Assembly (NCBI GenBank): GCA_010206265.1
Contig: VIQV01000023.1
Coordinates: 62,001 to 126,000, forward strand
Reading direction: 5' to 3'
Origin: Lachnospiraceae bacterium MD329
Lineage (GTDB): Bacteria > Bacillota > Clostridia > UBA1381
Length of the DNA stretch: 64,000 nt
Shown here: positions 1 through 9,531 of the stretch, in pieces
How the letters are laid out: every line of letters begins with the position of its first letter
Position numbering within the stretch: position 1 is the first letter of the stretch
Notes under the pieces: generated by a model
What the model saw: only the letters and a program-made list of their open reading frames with translations
Databases searched by the model: none
What the model was told of the DNA's origin: nothing
Position numbers and translations under genes: made by a program

Positions 1-1
1 T

Positions 2-1204
2 GACCGTGTGATGTTTCCTATTATTGATGTAAGAGGCAATGTAATAGGTTTTGGCGGAAGAATTTTGCACGATAGCAAAGAAATAAACGGATATAAAATT
101 CCCAAATACTTAAATTCACCTGAAACAGCGGTGTTCGATAAGGGAAAAAATTTGTTTTCGCTTAATCTTGCCAAAAATGCTAAATCAACAGAAATTATTC
201 TTTGTGAGGGCTATATGGACGTTATATCCGTATATCAGGCAGGAATACACAATATTGTAGCAACTCTCGGTACTGCAATAACAGAAAATCAGGCAAAGCT
301 GATGATGAGGTATGCAACTGAAATTCTTATTTGTTATGATAGTGACGAGGCGGGCACAAAAGCCGCACTTCGCGCAATTGATATTATAAACGAGGTCGGA
401 GGAAGGTCCAGAGTAATTCGTCTGAAAAACGCAAAAGACCCTGACGAATACATAAATAAGAATGGGATTGAAAAATTTAAAGAAACGGTTAAAAAAGCAA
501 TGCCGTCTACAGAATTTAAAATTTCACTTATAAAAAAGCAATATGATTTGACTGATACAGACAGTAAAATTTTGTTTATAAATGAAGTTGTTAATGTATT
601 TGTAAGTATTAAAGACGCGGTAGAAGTAGACGCATATATGACTAAAATATCAGAGGATACCGGAATAAGCCGTGACGCGATAGTAAGTAAATATCGGGAG
701 AAAACCTCAAAAGGCACATATAAACGGATACCCGATAAAACAGAGTATCAGAAAAAGTCGGCTCAGAGGCAGCGCAGCGCTGAAAAAAATAACTGTGTTT
801 CAAGCGGACTTTTGGAGGCAGAGAAAAGACTGCTGGGCCTTATTTCACAAAGTAAAAAGCTGTATAAAATAGCTTTTACGCAAATAAGGGCTGAGGAGTT
901 TTCAACGCCTGTTTACCGACATCTTGCGGATAGTATATATAATTGTTATGAAAATGGACTGGTGCCGGAGCCTGCAATGATACTTAATTCATTTAATGGT
1001 GAGGATATAAGCGAGGCGTCGGAAGTTTTTTATAATCTGGAAATCTACAGCGGTGACGAGGCAACCGTCAGAGAGCTTTTATATACAATTAAACTTGAGA
1101 GAATGAATATCCGAATAAATTCGGAAACTAATGCAGCTATTCTCGCTCAGCTTTTTACAGAGCGTCAAAAGTTGATTGATGAAAAAAACACTTGGGAGGA
1201 ATAA
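2..1204 (+). CDS. dnaG: DNA primase DnaG, C-terminal part (cut by the window edge)
   Basis: DNA primase makes RNA primers at the replication fork and binds the DnaB helicase through its C-terminal domain. The reading frame is open from the left edge, so the zinc-binding domain and the start of the catalytic core lie outside the window. Visible are the end of the core ([18 protein letters not shown]), the TOPRIM glutamate motif CEGYMD near residue 67, the metal-binding DSDEAG near residue 112 and KDPDEY near residue 144. The last 150 or so residues match the helical helicase-binding region. rpoD starts 5 nt after the stop, which is the classical macromolecular-synthesis operon order dnaG-rpoD. 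The internal GTG and ATG at 8-13 are not the true start. Confidence 0.95.
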   Translation, partial: DRVMFPIIDVRGNVIGFGGRILHDSKEINGYKIPKYLNSPETAVFDKGKNLFSLNLAKNAKSTEIILCEGYMDVISVYQAGIHNIVATLGTAITENQAKLMMRYATEILICYDSDEAGTKAALRAIDIINEVGGRSRVIRLKNAKDPDEYINKNGIEKFKETVKKAMPSTEFKISLIKKQYDLTDTDSKILFINEVVNVFVSIKDAVEVDAYMTKISEDTGISRDAIVSKYREKTSKGTYKRIPDKTEYQKKSAQRQRSAEKNNCVSSGLLEAEKRLLGLISQSKKLYKIAFTQIRAEEFSTPVYRHLADSIYNCYENGLVPEPAMILNSFNGEDISEASEVFYNLEIYSGDEATVRELLYTIKLERMNIRINSETNAAILAQLFTERQKLIDEKNTWEE

Positions 1205-1209
1205 AAATA

Positions 1210-2367
1210 ATGCTTGAAAAGAAAAAAGCTATAAAAAAAGAGCTTATGGAAAAGGGCAGGAAAAAAGGGGTTCTTGCTTATAAAGAAATTACCGAGGCAT
1301 TTGATGAAATTGAAATAAATGCCGAAGAAATGGAACAGCTTTGTGATAAATTTGAAAAAGAGGGTATAGAGCTAGTAGAGGATTTAGACAAGGAGCTTGA
1401 AGAAATTGAGGTTTCAAAGGAAGAGCTTGAGGACTTGTCTGTTCCGGAAGGCGTTAATATTGATGACCACGTTAAAATGTACCTGAAAGAAATAGGCAAG
1501 GTAAATCTTCTTACGGCTGAAGAGGAAATGTCATTAGCCAAAAGAATGGTTGACGGTGAAGAGGCGAAAACACAAATTGAAGAAATGGGCGAGGATATAA
1601 CAGAAGAAACTACTGAACAGCTCAATCTCCTTATTGCCGATGGTGAGCAGGCGAAAAAGAGTCTTGCCGAGGCAAATCTCCGTCTTGTTGTAAGTATTGC
1701 AAAGCGTTATGTAGGAAGAGGTATGATGTTTCTTGATCTTATTCAGGAAGGAAATCTCGGTCTTATTAAAGCAGTGGACAAGTTTGACTATACAAAAGGA
1801 TATAAGTTCTCAACATACGCGACTTGGTGGATAAGACAAGCAATAACACGTGCCATAGCGGATCAGGCAAGAACTATACGAATACCTGTTCATATGGTTG
1901 AAACGATTAATAAACTTGTAAGAGTATCGCGTCAGCTTGTTCAGGAACTTGGAAGAGAACCGACTCCTGAGGAATTGGCAAAAGAGCTTAATATGCCTGT
2001 TGAAAAAGTACGTGAAATTTCTAAAATATCACAAGAACCTGTTTCTCTTGAAACACCTATAGGCGAGGAGGAAGACAGTCATTTGGGTGATTTTATTCCT
2101 GATGATGACGCCCCTGCTCCAAGCGAGGCTGCAAGCTTTGTTTTGCTGAAAGAACAGCTTGGTACTGTTTTGAATACACTTACACCGCGTGAGGCGAAAG
2201 TGTTAAGACTTCGTTTCGGATTGGACGACGGACGTGCCAGAACATTGGAAGAAGTAGGCAAGGAATTTGAAGTTACCAGAGAAAGAATACGTCAGATAGA
2301 GGCAAAGGCTTTAAGAAAGCTGCGCCATCCAAGTAGAAGTAAGAAGTTGAAAGACTTTTTGGATTAA
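1210..2367 (+). CDS. rpoD: Primary (housekeeping) RNA polymerase sigma factor, sigma-70/SigA
   Basis: This is the principal sigma factor, which directs RNA polymerase to TTGACA/TATAAT promoters such as those in this window. It has 385 residues. Region 1.1 is acidic and at the N-terminus, and region 1.2 contains [13 protein letters not shown]. Region 2 carries [38 protein letters not shown] and the melting segment [14 protein letters not shown]. Regions 3 and 4 end in the -35-binding helix [19 protein letters not shown]. The ATG at 1210 is chosen because GGGAGGA lies 9 nt upstream; a TTG at 1192 falls before that site. It is transcribed with dnaG and ends at a strong terminator. Confidence 0.97.
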   Translation: MLEKKKAIKKELMEKGRKKGVLAYKEITEAFDEIEINAEEMEQLCDKFEKEGIELVEDLDKELEEIEVSKEELEDLSVPEGVNIDDHVKMYLKEIGKVNLLTAEEEMSLAKRMVDGEEAKTQIEEMGEDITEETTEQLNLLIADGEQAKKSLAEANLRLVVSIAKRYVGRGMMFLDLIQEGNLGLIKAVDKFDYTKGYKFSTYATWWIRQAITRAIADQARTIRIPVHMVETINKLVRVSRQLVQELGREPTPEELAKELNMPVEKVREISKISQEPVSLETPIGEEEDSHLGDFIPDDDAPAPSEAASFVLLKEQLGTVLNTLTPREAKVLRLRFGLDDGRARTLEEVGKEFEVTRERIRQIEAKALRKLRHPSRSKKLKDFLD

Positions 2368-2372
2368 CAGAT

Positions 2373-2402
2373 AAAAAGCAATATCACCGATATTGCTTTT
2401 TT
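2373..2402 (+). terminator. Rho-independent terminator after rpoD
   Basis: A perfect 13-bp stem (2373-2385 with 2389-2401, core GCAATATC/GATATTGC) closes a 3-nt loop and ends in a run of T. It begins 5 nt after the rpoD stop and separates the dnaG-rpoD operon from prmA. Confidence 0.9.
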
Positions 2403-2432
2403 AAGGATAAGTATAGTAATCGGAGGAAAAAT

Positions 2433-3398
2433 ATGAACTGGATAAAAGTATCGGTTTTTACTACATCAGAAGGTATAGAACCTGTAAGCGGACGTCTTTA
2501 CCAGCTTGGTATTTCAGGACTTGAAATTGAAGATGAACAGGATTTTAAGGATTTTCTTGAAAACAACAAACAATATTGGGATTATGTAGATGAAGAGCTT
2601 GTAAAAAAGATGGAGGGCGAAACCAAGGTAAAAACATATGTAAGTGACGATACCGAGGGACGTGAACTTCTTATTGCAATTAAATCTACTCTTTCCGAAT
2701 TAAAACAGCTTGATGTAAATAATGAATTTGGAAGGCTTGAAATTGAACTTGATAATATGACAGAGCAGGACTGGGCAAATAACTGGCGTCAGTATTTTCA
2801 TCAGATGGAAATAGGAGAGAAAGTAATGATAAAGCCGGAATGGGAAGAATTGAATAAACCTACTGATAGAGTTGTATTTAATATAGAACCTGGAATGAGC
2901 TTTGGGACAGGTTCGCATTATACAACACAGTTGTGTATTGAATCACTCGAAAAGTACATAACTCAGGGAGTTAAAATGCTTGACCTTGGCTGCGGCAGCG
3001 GTATTCTCTCGATAATTTCATTGCTTTTAGGAGCTGATATGGCAGTCGCGGTAGATATAGATCCAAACGCGGTAGATACTGCCTACCAAAATGCTGATAG
3101 AAACGGTGTTGACCGCAGTAAATATAAAGTGCTTTCAGGTAATGTTCTGACAGACAGTGATATTCAAGCGGAGATTTCAAAAAATAAGTATGAGGTTGTA
3201 GCGGCGAATATTGTAGCTGATGTTATAATAGGACTGGCTCCTAAAGCTAAGGAATATATGGCTGAGAACGGAGTGTTTATTACTTCCGGTATTATTTCAG
3301 ACAGGCTTGATGATGTAAAAAATGCGCTGTATGAAAATGGATTTAATATCGTTTCAATAAATCAGCGTAAAGATTGGGTATCAATTGTATGCAGATAA
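2433..3398 (+). CDS. prmA: Ribosomal protein L11 methyltransferase PrmA
   Basis: PrmA is an S-adenosylmethionine-dependent lysine methyltransferase acting on ribosomal protein L11. The 321-residue length is normal. The N-terminal substrate-binding domain runs to about residue 130, with the family signature TEQDWANNWRQYFHQ. The class I methyltransferase fold follows, with MLDLGCGSGILSI as the SAM-binding glycine loop near residue 183 and the catalytic-loop signature ANIVADVI near residue 258. GGAGG lies just upstream of the ATG. The following flavodiiron-like gene starts inside the last codons, so the two are probably co-transcribed. Confidence 0.95.
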   Translation: MNWIKVSVFTTSEGIEPVSGRLYQLGISGLEIEDEQDFKDFLENNKQYWDYVDEELVKKMEGETKVKTYVSDDTEGRELLIAIKSTLSELKQLDVNNEFGRLEIELDNMTEQDWANNWRQYFHQMEIGEKVMIKPEWEELNKPTDRVVFNIEPGMSFGTGSHYTTQLCIESLEKYITQGVKMLDLGCGSGILSIISLLLGADMAVAVDIDPNAVDTAYQNADRNGVDRSKYKVLSGNVLTDSDIQAEISKNKYEVVAANIVADVIIGLAPKAKEYMAENGVFITSGIISDRLDDVKNALYENGFNIVSINQRKDWVSIVCR

Positions 3399-4588
3399 TA
3401 GAAAAAAAGATGATTGAAGTTACAAACAATATATTTTGTGCGAGAGTTATTGCAAATAATGTAAGAAGTGATTTTTTTTATAACAAACCTGTTGACACTT
3501 CTTATAATTCATATCTTGTAAAAGGTAAAAAAAATGCACTTATAGGGGTGGTGCATAATGATTGCTGTAAGGAATTTTTTAGTATTCTTGAAGATACGAT
3601 ACCTGTTTCAGATATTGATTATTTGGTTATGAACTGCACCGGAACAGAATATTCTGACAGCATTAATGAAATATTAAATAGGAATCCCAATATACAGGTT
3701 GTAGGAACTATTCCTGCCATTAAAAATTTAAAAGAGATAACAAATGTAAAATTTAATGAACATATCACAAAAAATGGTGATGTATTAGATTTAGGAGGTA
3801 AGACTATTGAATTTATGGTTGCTCCGTGTCTGCCTTGGCAGGATACTATGATTACATATGTGTCTGAGGATAAAGCTGTATTTTCGGGCAGGTTATTTTC
3901 ATCAAATTATGTATCTGAAGATATTTTTGATACAGATTATGACGGATATAAAACGGCTTTAGAAGACTATTATAAACACATATTTTTGCCTTATGGGGGT
4001 TTTGTGAAAAAGGCTTTAAACTTAATCAAAAGCAAAAATACTGAATTTATAATTACATCCAATGGAGCTGTTATCAAAAATAATATTATACAAAAAATTA
4101 ACGATTATTTAAAATTAGCTAAAACAAACGATACAGCAGAGGTGGCAGTATTTTGTCCAAAGCACTATAAAAACACTTTAAAAATAGCAAATGTAATTGC
4201 AGATACTCTGAAAAAATGTCATATAAACGTATGCATATATGATGTATGCAATATTTCAGAAAATACGATAAATGCAATGAACAGTGCTAAAGCTGTTATA
4301 TTCGGAACTCCAACAATAAATAAGAATGCGGCAAAAGAAATTTGGCATTTGCTTTCAGAGCTTGATGCTGTAAATGCTAAGAATAAACCTTATTTTGTAT
4401 TTGGTTCATACGGTTGGAGCGGAGAAGGTACGGAGCTTGTTCACAGATATTTGCTGCAATTGCGGCTAAAACCTTTTGCAAAGCCCGTATCTACAGTTTT
4501 TACGCCTTCAGAAACGGATATTAACGACATTTCAGAATATACCCGTCGTTTTGCTGAAAGTATTGAAAATAATTGGAAGGAAAATTGA
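3389..4588 (+). CDS. Flavodiiron-type protein (FprA-like) lacking all diiron ligands
   Basis: The protein has about 399 residues and the flavodiiron layout: an N-terminal metallo-beta-lactamase-like domain (about 1-245) and a C-terminal flavodoxin domain (about 255-399). The flavodoxin part keeps FGTPTINKN and FGSYGWSGEGTE, typical FMN-binding segments. In normal family members the first domain holds a diiron centre that reduces O2 or NO. Here the H-x-E-x-D-H motif reads CTGTEY, the LHWPD histidine is a proline (LPWQD), the bridging aspartate is an arginine (FSGRLF) and the last histidine is an asparagine (TSNGAV). The protein therefore probably cannot carry the normal diiron site. It overlaps the end of prmA. 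An ATG at 3410 is an alternative start; neither has a good ribosome site. Confidence 0.82.
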   Translation: MQIIEKKMIEVTNNIFCARVIANNVRSDFFYNKPVDTSYNSYLVKGKKNALIGVVHNDCCKEFFSILEDTIPVSDIDYLVMNCTGTEYSDSINEILNRNPNIQVVGTIPAIKNLKEITNVKFNEHITKNGDVLDLGGKTIEFMVAPCLPWQDTMITYVSEDKAVFSGRLFSSNYVSEDIFDTDYDGYKTALEDYYKHIFLPYGGFVKKALNLIKSKNTEFIITSNGAVIKNNIIQKINDYLKLAKTNDTAEVAVFCPKHYKNTLKIANVIADTLKKCHINVCIYDVCNISENTINAMNSAKAVIFGTPTINKNAAKEIWHLLSELDAVNAKNKPYFVFGSYGWSGEGTELVHRYLLQLRLKPFAKPVSTVFTPSETDINDISEYTRRFAESIENNWKEN

Positions 4589-4596
4589 AATATCTA

Positions 4597-4625
4597 TTGA
4601 CCTATTGGGTAAAATAGTATAAAAT
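4597..4625 (+). promoter_or_regulatory. Sigma-A promoter for pgi
   Basis: TTGACC at 4597-4602 and TAAAAT at 4620-4625 are separated by 17 bp, a near-consensus housekeeping promoter about 33 nt before the pgi start codon. TATAAA at 4618 would give a less favourable 15-bp spacer. Confidence 0.65.
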
Positions 4626-4657
4626 AGATATAAGAAAAAATTTCAGGAGGTATTATA

Positions 4658-6010
4658 ATGAGCAGTATTAGTTTTGACTATTCAAAGGCGTTGCCGTTTG
4701 TAGGACAACACGAGCTTGATAATATGGCTTCTTATGTAAAAGAGGCACATAATATGATTCATAACAGAACAGGTGCGGGAAATGATTTTCTTGGTTGGGT
4801 GAATCTTCCGACTGAGTATGATAAAGAGGAGTTTGCGAGAATCAAGAAGGCTGCGGAGAAAATACGTTCTGATTCTGATGTTCTAATAGTTATAGGTATC
4901 GGCGGTTCATATCTTGGTGCAAGAGCTGCTATAGAGATGCTTCAGCATTCATTCTATAATGCACTTGACGCGGATAAAAGAAAAAGTCCTGCTATTTTCT
5001 TTGCAGGAAACAATATCAGCTCAACATATATGGCAGATTTACTTGAAACAATTGACGGCAAAGATATTTCGGTAAATGTGATTTCAAAGTCAGGTACAAC
5101 AACCGAACCGGCAATTGCTTTCAGAATATTTAAGGATTTGCTTGAAAAGAAATATGGTAAAGATGGTGCCAAAGAGCGTATTTATGCTACAACAGATAAG
5201 GCACGCGGCGCTCTTAAATCATTGGCAGACGAAGAGGGATACGAAACTTTTGTTATTGCCGACGATATAGGCGGAAGATATTCTGTCCTTACAGCGGTTG
5301 GTTTACTTCCTATCGCTGCTGCCGGAATAGATATAGATAAAATGATGCAGGGTGCAAAAGACGGGCAGGAGGAATATTCAAATCCAAACCTTGTTGAAAA
5401 TCAGTGTTATCAGTATGCAGTTGTAAGAAACGCACTTTCAAGAAAAGGTAAAACTGTTGAAATGATGGTTAATTATGAGCCTGCACTTCATTATTTTGGT
5501 GAATGGTGGAAACAGCTTTACGGTGAAAGTGAAGGCAAGGATAACAAGGGGATTTTCCCTGCGGCAGCTGATTTTTCAAGTGACTTGCACTCAATGGGAC
5601 AGTATATACAGGAAGGTCAGAGAATATTATTTGAAACTGCATTGCTGGTTGAAAGCCCGAGAAAAGACATTACAATTGAGGCAACAGACGATAATATAGA
5701 CGGTCTTAACTTCCTTGCAGGAAGAACTATTGATTATGTGAACTCAAAAGCAGCTCAGGGAACGGCACTCGCTCATACAGACGGTCAGGTTCCAAACTTA
5801 GCAGTAAAAATACCTGCACTTGACGCGTATAACTTCGGTAAGCTTGTATATTTCTTTGAAAAAGCTTGCGGATTGTCGGGTTATCTTCTTGGTGTTAATC
5901 CGTTTGACCAGCCGGGTGTTGAGGCATATAAAAAGAATATGTTTGCGCTTTTGGGAAAACCCGGATATGAAGATGCAAAAGAAGAACTTGAAAAAAGACT
6001 TGCTGAATAA
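4658..6010 (+). CDS. pgi: Glucose-6-phosphate isomerase
   Basis: This enzyme interconverts glucose 6-phosphate and fructose 6-phosphate in the cytosol, in glycolysis and gluconeogenesis. The 450-residue length fits the shorter Gram-positive form. Visible signatures are [14 protein letters not shown] near residue 74, the phosphate-binding [11 protein letters not shown] near 146, [14 protein letters not shown] near 206 and the catalytic region [15 protein letters not shown] near 288. AGGAGG precedes the ATG. It has its own promoter, so it is likely a separate transcription unit from the flavodiiron-like gene. Confidence 0.97.
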   Translation: MSSISFDYSKALPFVGQHELDNMASYVKEAHNMIHNRTGAGNDFLGWVNLPTEYDKEEFARIKKAAEKIRSDSDVLIVIGIGGSYLGARAAIEMLQHSFYNALDADKRKSPAIFFAGNNISSTYMADLLETIDGKDISVNVISKSGTTTEPAIAFRIFKDLLEKKYGKDGAKERIYATTDKARGALKSLADEEGYETFVIADDIGGRYSVLTAVGLLPIAAAGIDIDKMMQGAKDGQEEYSNPNLVENQCYQYAVVRNALSRKGKTVEMMVNYEPALHYFGEWWKQLYGESEGKDNKGIFPAAADFSSDLHSMGQYIQEGQRILFETALLVESPRKDITIEATDDNIDGLNFLAGRTIDYVNSKAAQGTALAHTDGQVPNLAVKIPALDAYNFGKLVYFFEKACGLSGYLLGVNPFDQPGVEAYKKNMFALLGKPGYEDAKEELEKRLAE

Positions 6011-6041
6011 TATTTTCGGCGCTATTCAATTCTGAATAAGC

Positions 6042-6066
6042 AAATTGTTCGTGTTGAGAACAATTT
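6042..6066 (+). promoter_or_regulatory. Perfect 9-bp inverted repeat between pgi and the P-loop gene
   Basis: AAATTGTTC (6042-6050) and GAACAATTT (6058-6066) form a perfect palindrome around a 7-nt loop. No T-run follows, so it is a poor terminator. TTGTTC inside the left arm, followed 18 bp later by TATATT (6069-6074), could be a promoter, in which case the palindrome may be an operator. This is inference from position and symmetry only. Confidence 0.4.
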
Positions 6067-6107
6067 CCTATATTATAAAAATTTAATTTAAAGGAGGAAG
6101 ATTAACA

Positions 6108-6518
6108 ATGGTTGAACTTCTTATTGGCAAAAAAGGAACCGGAAAAACAAAGGCACTTATTGACAAGGTAAACACAGCTCTTACTGTAGCAAAGGGAAAC
6201 GTTGTATATATCGGCAGTACGGGCGAAAATATGTTTGACATTAAATCGAAGGCAAGAATGGCAAATACATCTGAATTTGATATAGAGTCATACAGTGAAT
6301 TTCTCGGCTTTATTTGCGGTATTGTAAGCAGGGACTTCGATATTACAAATATTTTTGTAGACAGTATATTTAAAGTTGTGGGAACTACGGAACTTGATGG
6401 TTTTGAAGCATTTCTTTCAAGACTTGAAAGTATGAGTCAAAAGTTTAATATTGACTTTGTAATCTCTGTTAGTATAGATGCTGAAACAGCACCTGACTAC
6501 ATAAAGAGGTTAGCGTAA
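6108..6518 (+). CDS. Small P-loop protein of unknown function
   Basis: A 136-residue soluble protein with a Walker A motif at the very N-terminus (GKKGTGKT, residues 7-14) and a hydrophobic strand ending in aspartate (TNIFVDS, near residue 85) that fits Walker B. The rest is an alpha/beta fold with no recognisable effector domain, so it looks like a minimal single-domain NTPase. The ATG has AAAGGAGG upstream. I do not recognise a specific function. It lies alone between pgi and thrC, bounded by a palindrome on each side. Confidence 0.75.
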   Translation: MVELLIGKKGTGKTKALIDKVNTALTVAKGNVVYIGSTGENMFDIKSKARMANTSEFDIESYSEFLGFICGIVSRDFDITNIFVDSIFKVVGTTELDGFEAFLSRLESMSQKFNIDFVISVSIDAETAPDYIKRLA

Positions 6519-6525
6519 AATAAAT

Positions 6526-6555
6526 TGTCTGCACAGTTTTAGGATTGTGCAGACA
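6526..6555 (+). terminator. Strong hairpin just upstream of the thrC ribosome site
   Basis: TGTCTGCACA (6526-6535) and TGTGCAGACA (6546-6555) form a perfect 10-bp stem with a 10-nt loop. There is no T-run. The hairpin ends 10 nt before the thrC GGAGG. It may be a weak terminator, an mRNA-stabilising 5' hairpin or a processing site. Confidence 0.5.
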
Positions 6556-6577
6556 TATCTATGTGGAGGTTTATCAG

Positions 6578-8080
6578 ATGAATTATCAAAGTACGAGGGA
6601 TAAGAGCATTTCAGTAAGCTCGGCACACGCAATAAAGACAGGACTAAGCGCGGAGGGCGGACTTTTTGTGCCCGAATCATTCCCTACAGTATCATTGAAA
6701 GAGATTAAGGAATTATCGTCAAAATCGTATAATGAAAGAGCTTATTTTGTATTAAGTAAATTCCTTACTGATTTTACAGAAGAGGAGCTTAAAGACTGTA
6801 TTGAGAAAGCTTATAAAAAAGAAAAGTTCGGTACAAGCAGTATCGCGCCGTTATATAAGCTGAGTAATACGACATATTTTCTTGAATTGTGGCACGGTCC
6901 TACCTGTGCATTTAAGGATATGGCGCTGCAGATTCTGCCGCATCTCCTTACTACATCAATGAAAAAAACAAAAGAGGATAAGGAAATAGTAATTCTTGTG
7001 GCAACTTCGGGAGATACAGGTAAGGCAGCATTGGAAGGTTTTAGAGATGTAAATGGTACGCGTATTATAGTATTCTATCCTGATAACGGAGTAAGTGAAA
7101 TACAAAAGCTGCAGATGGTTACTCAGGAAGGAAATAACGTAAATGTTGCCGCGGTCCGCGGAAATTTTGACGACGCTCAGAACGGCGTGAAAAAAATATT
7201 TACTGACAACGAATATAAAAGTCTTCTGGATAGAAACCATTTTAAGCTGTCGTCAGCAAATTCAATCAACTGGGGCAGACTTGTTCCGCAGATTGTATAC
7301 TATTTCTCGGCATATGCTGAGTTGTTAAAGAATAATGAAATTACAGCAGGCGATAAAATTAATGTAGTAGTTCCTACAGGTAATTTCGGTAACATTCTGG
7401 CAGCATATTATGCTAAAAAAATGGGACTGCCTATTGCAAAATTTATATGTGCGTCCAACGAGAATAATGTATTGACAGACTTTATCAATACCGGTATATA
7501 TAATAAAAACAGAGATTTTCATACGACTATTTCGCCGTCAATGGATATTCTTATTTCAAGTAATCTTGAGCGTTTTCTTTATGACCTTACAGAACGTGAT
7601 GATAAGGTGATAACTGATTTAATGAACTCACTCAATACAAAAGGTTCATATGAAATACCTGAGAATATAAAGCAAAAAATGCAGAGTGAATTTTACGCCG
7701 GATGCTGTGACGACGCAGAAACAATGGCAACAATCAAAAAGTGCGCGTCTGAATATGACTATGTAATTGATACTCATACAGCGGTTGCAAAGTTTGTGTA
7801 TGATAAATATGCGTCTGAAACTGGCGATAAAACTAAAACTGTTATTGCGTCTACTGCAAGTCCGTTTAAGTTTAATCAAAGTGTATTAATTGCCTTAAAG
7901 GATCATACCGCAGTAGTAGGAAAAGACGAGTTTACACTTCTCAATGAACTTTCAGAAGAAAGTAATATGCAGATTCCGAAATCACTGTATGAATTAAAAG
8001 ACAAATCTATTGTTTTTGACCTCGTATGTGATAAAGATGAAATGCATCAGATAGTAAGTGATTTTCTTATGGTTGAATAA
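6578..8080 (+). CDS. thrC: Threonine synthase
   Basis: A PLP enzyme that converts O-phospho-L-homoserine to L-threonine. The 500-residue protein is of the longer threonine-synthase class. TCAFKDMALQ near residue 112 contains the PLP-binding lysine, ATSGDTGKAAL near 140 is the cofactor phosphate loop and the N-terminal domain begins NYQSTRDKSIS. GTGGAGG lies 8 nt before the ATG at 6578; an earlier TTG at 6545 falls inside the upstream hairpin. No homoserine pathway genes adjoin it; galK follows after 12 nt. Confidence 0.95.
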   Translation: MNYQSTRDKSISVSSAHAIKTGLSAEGGLFVPESFPTVSLKEIKELSSKSYNERAYFVLSKFLTDFTEEELKDCIEKAYKKEKFGTSSIAPLYKLSNTTYFLELWHGPTCAFKDMALQILPHLLTTSMKKTKEDKEIVILVATSGDTGKAALEGFRDVNGTRIIVFYPDNGVSEIQKLQMVTQEGNNVNVAAVRGNFDDAQNGVKKIFTDNEYKSLLDRNHFKLSSANSINWGRLVPQIVYYFSAYAELLKNNEITAGDKINVVVPTGNFGNILAAYYAKKMGLPIAKFICASNENNVLTDFINTGIYNKNRDFHTTISPSMDILISSNLERFLYDLTERDDKVITDLMNSLNTKGSYEIPENIKQKMQSEFYAGCCDDAETMATIKKCASEYDYVIDTHTAVAKFVYDKYASETGDKTKTVIASTASPFKFNQSVLIALKDHTAVVGKDEFTLLNELSEESNMQIPKSLYELKDKSIVFDLVCDKDEMHQIVSDFLMVE

Positions 8081-8092
8081 TTAGGAGGTTTT

Positions 8093-9382
8093 ATGCGCTC
8101 TGTAAATGATACAAAAAATGCCCTGAAAAATGGTGAGTACAATGAAAAATTAGCATATCTTTATTCCTGTAATAACGACAAGGCACAAAGATATGCTGAA
8201 AGGTACATAGATGTAATTGACGGATTTATTGAAACGTTTGGAGAATCAGAGGATATTGCGTTGTTTTCAGCTCCCGGACGTACAGAAATAGGCGGAAACC
8301 ATACAGACCATCAACACGGTTGTGTGCTGGCAGGAAGTATAAATCTTGATATAATAGCGGCTGCGCGTCCGAACGGAACAAATACGGTAAGAATACAGTC
8401 GAGAAACTATCCTCTTGATGTTATTGAGCTTGATGACCTTGAAGTCCGCGAGGAGCAGTATGACAAGGCAATATCCCTTATACGCGGTGTTATACGCAGA
8501 TTTGCGGATATGGGATACAAGATTCAGGGCTTTGATGCCTATACAGTTTCAAATGTGCTGAAAGGCTCGGGACTGTCTTCATCTGCTGCATTTGAGGTGC
8601 TTGTAGGCACTGTTATAAACGGTCTTTTTGCAAATAGTGAAGTTGATGCTGTAGAAATTGCAAAATTTGGACAATTTGCAGAGAATGTATATTATAATAA
8701 GCCAAGCGGATTGATGGATCAGATGGCATCGTCAGTTGGAGCTGTTGTGGCAATTGATTTTAACGATACAGAAAAGCCTGTTATTAAAAAAGTTGAATTC
8801 GACCTGCAAAAGCACGGTCACGCACTATGTATAATAGATTCAGGCGCAGATCATGCTGATTTAACAGATGAATATGCAACTATTCCTGCAGATATGAAAG
8901 AAGTTGCGGCATATTTTGGTAAAGAATATCTCAGACAGGTAGATAAACAGGAATTTTTTGATAATATAAAGCTTATCAGAGAAAAAATATCAAATGATAG
9001 GGCAGTTTTGCGCGCAATTCATTTTTTTAACGAGAATGAACGCGCTCAGTTTGAGGCTAAGGCTATAGAAGATGATAATTTTGAAAAGTTTAAGTCTCTT
9101 GTAAAAGAGTCTGGACGTTCTTCATATATGTATCTTCAGAATGTTTTTGCGTCAAGTATGCCTAAAAATCAGGCAGTTTCGCTGACTCTATCTCTATGCG
9201 ATGAAATCCTTGGAGATAAAGGTGCATATCGTGTACACGGCGGAGGTTTTGCAGGAACGGTACAGGCTTTTGTTCCTTTTGAGATGCTTGATGAGTTTAA
9301 AACCAAAATTGAAAATGTTCTTGGCAAAGATATGTGCCATATACTTTCTATTCGTCCTGTAGGCGGATATGAATTAAAGTAG
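8093..9382 (+). CDS. galK: Galactokinase (GHMP kinase)
   Basis: Phosphorylates galactose to galactose 1-phosphate with ATP, the first committed step of the Leloir pathway. The galactokinase signature APGRTEIGGNHTDHQHG is near residue 61, the GHMP ATP loop GSGLSSSAAF near 162, GLMDQMASSVG near 203 and the C-terminal GHMP motif HGGGFAGTVQAFVP near 383. At 429 residues it has roughly 35 extra N-terminal residues compared with typical bacterial enzymes. GGAGG is 6 nt from the ATG. No galT or galE adjoins it; the partner thrC, 12 nt upstream, is metabolically unrelated. Confidence 0.93.
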   Translation: MRSVNDTKNALKNGEYNEKLAYLYSCNNDKAQRYAERYIDVIDGFIETFGESEDIALFSAPGRTEIGGNHTDHQHGCVLAGSINLDIIAAARPNGTNTVRIQSRNYPLDVIELDDLEVREEQYDKAISLIRGVIRRFADMGYKIQGFDAYTVSNVLKGSGLSSSAAFEVLVGTVINGLFANSEVDAVEIAKFGQFAENVYYNKPSGLMDQMASSVGAVVAIDFNDTEKPVIKKVEFDLQKHGHALCIIDSGADHADLTDEYATIPADMKEVAAYFGKEYLRQVDKQEFFDNIKLIREKISNDRAVLRAIHFFNENERAQFEAKAIEDDNFEKFKSLVKESGRSSYMYLQNVFASSMPKNQAVSLTLSLCDEILGDKGAYRVHGGGFAGTVQAFVPFEMLDEFKTKIENVLGKDMCHILSIRPVGGYELK

Positions 9383-9394
9383 TATTTTAAGATT

Positions 9395-9423
9395 GCTGCT
9401 GCGATTGTGCGGCAGCTTTTTTT
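9395..9423 (+). terminator. Terminator after galK
   Basis: An 8-bp GC-rich stem, GCTGCTGC with GCGGCAGC (one G-U pair), closes a 6-nt loop and is followed by seven T. It isolates galK from the sporulation cluster. Confidence 0.88.
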
Positions 9424-9424
9424 G

Positions 9425-9471
9425 TGTCGAAAATTTGAGGGCGCGTGTCGAAATGTTTTTTTTATTCGACA
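9425..9471 (+). promoter_or_regulatory. Cluster of three Spo0A boxes upstream of spoIIGA
   Basis: The perfect 0A-box sequence TGTCGAA occurs at 9425-9431 and 9446-9452 in direct orientation, 21 bp apart, and a third copy lies inverted (TTCGACA) at 9465-9471. The cluster ends 8 bp before the -35 element of the spoIIGA promoter. In Bacillus subtilis phosphorylated Spo0A activates the spoIIG operon from such boxes; the same regulation is inferred here. Confidence 0.85.
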
Positions 9472-9478
9472 ACAGTGT

Positions 9479-9511
9479 TTGACATTTTTCTTTCGGTACA
9501 AGGAGTATAAT
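9479..9511 (+). promoter_or_regulatory. spoIIG-type sigma-A promoter with a 21-bp spacer
   Basis: Perfect TTGACA (9479-9484) and perfect TATAAT (9506-9511) are 21 bp apart instead of 17. The spoIIG promoter of Bacillus subtilis is known for a similarly overlong spacer that makes it depend on Spo0A. The element combination and its position before spoIIGA make this assignment strong. Confidence 0.85.
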
Positions 9512-9531
9512 ACATCTTAGAGGTGATGAGA

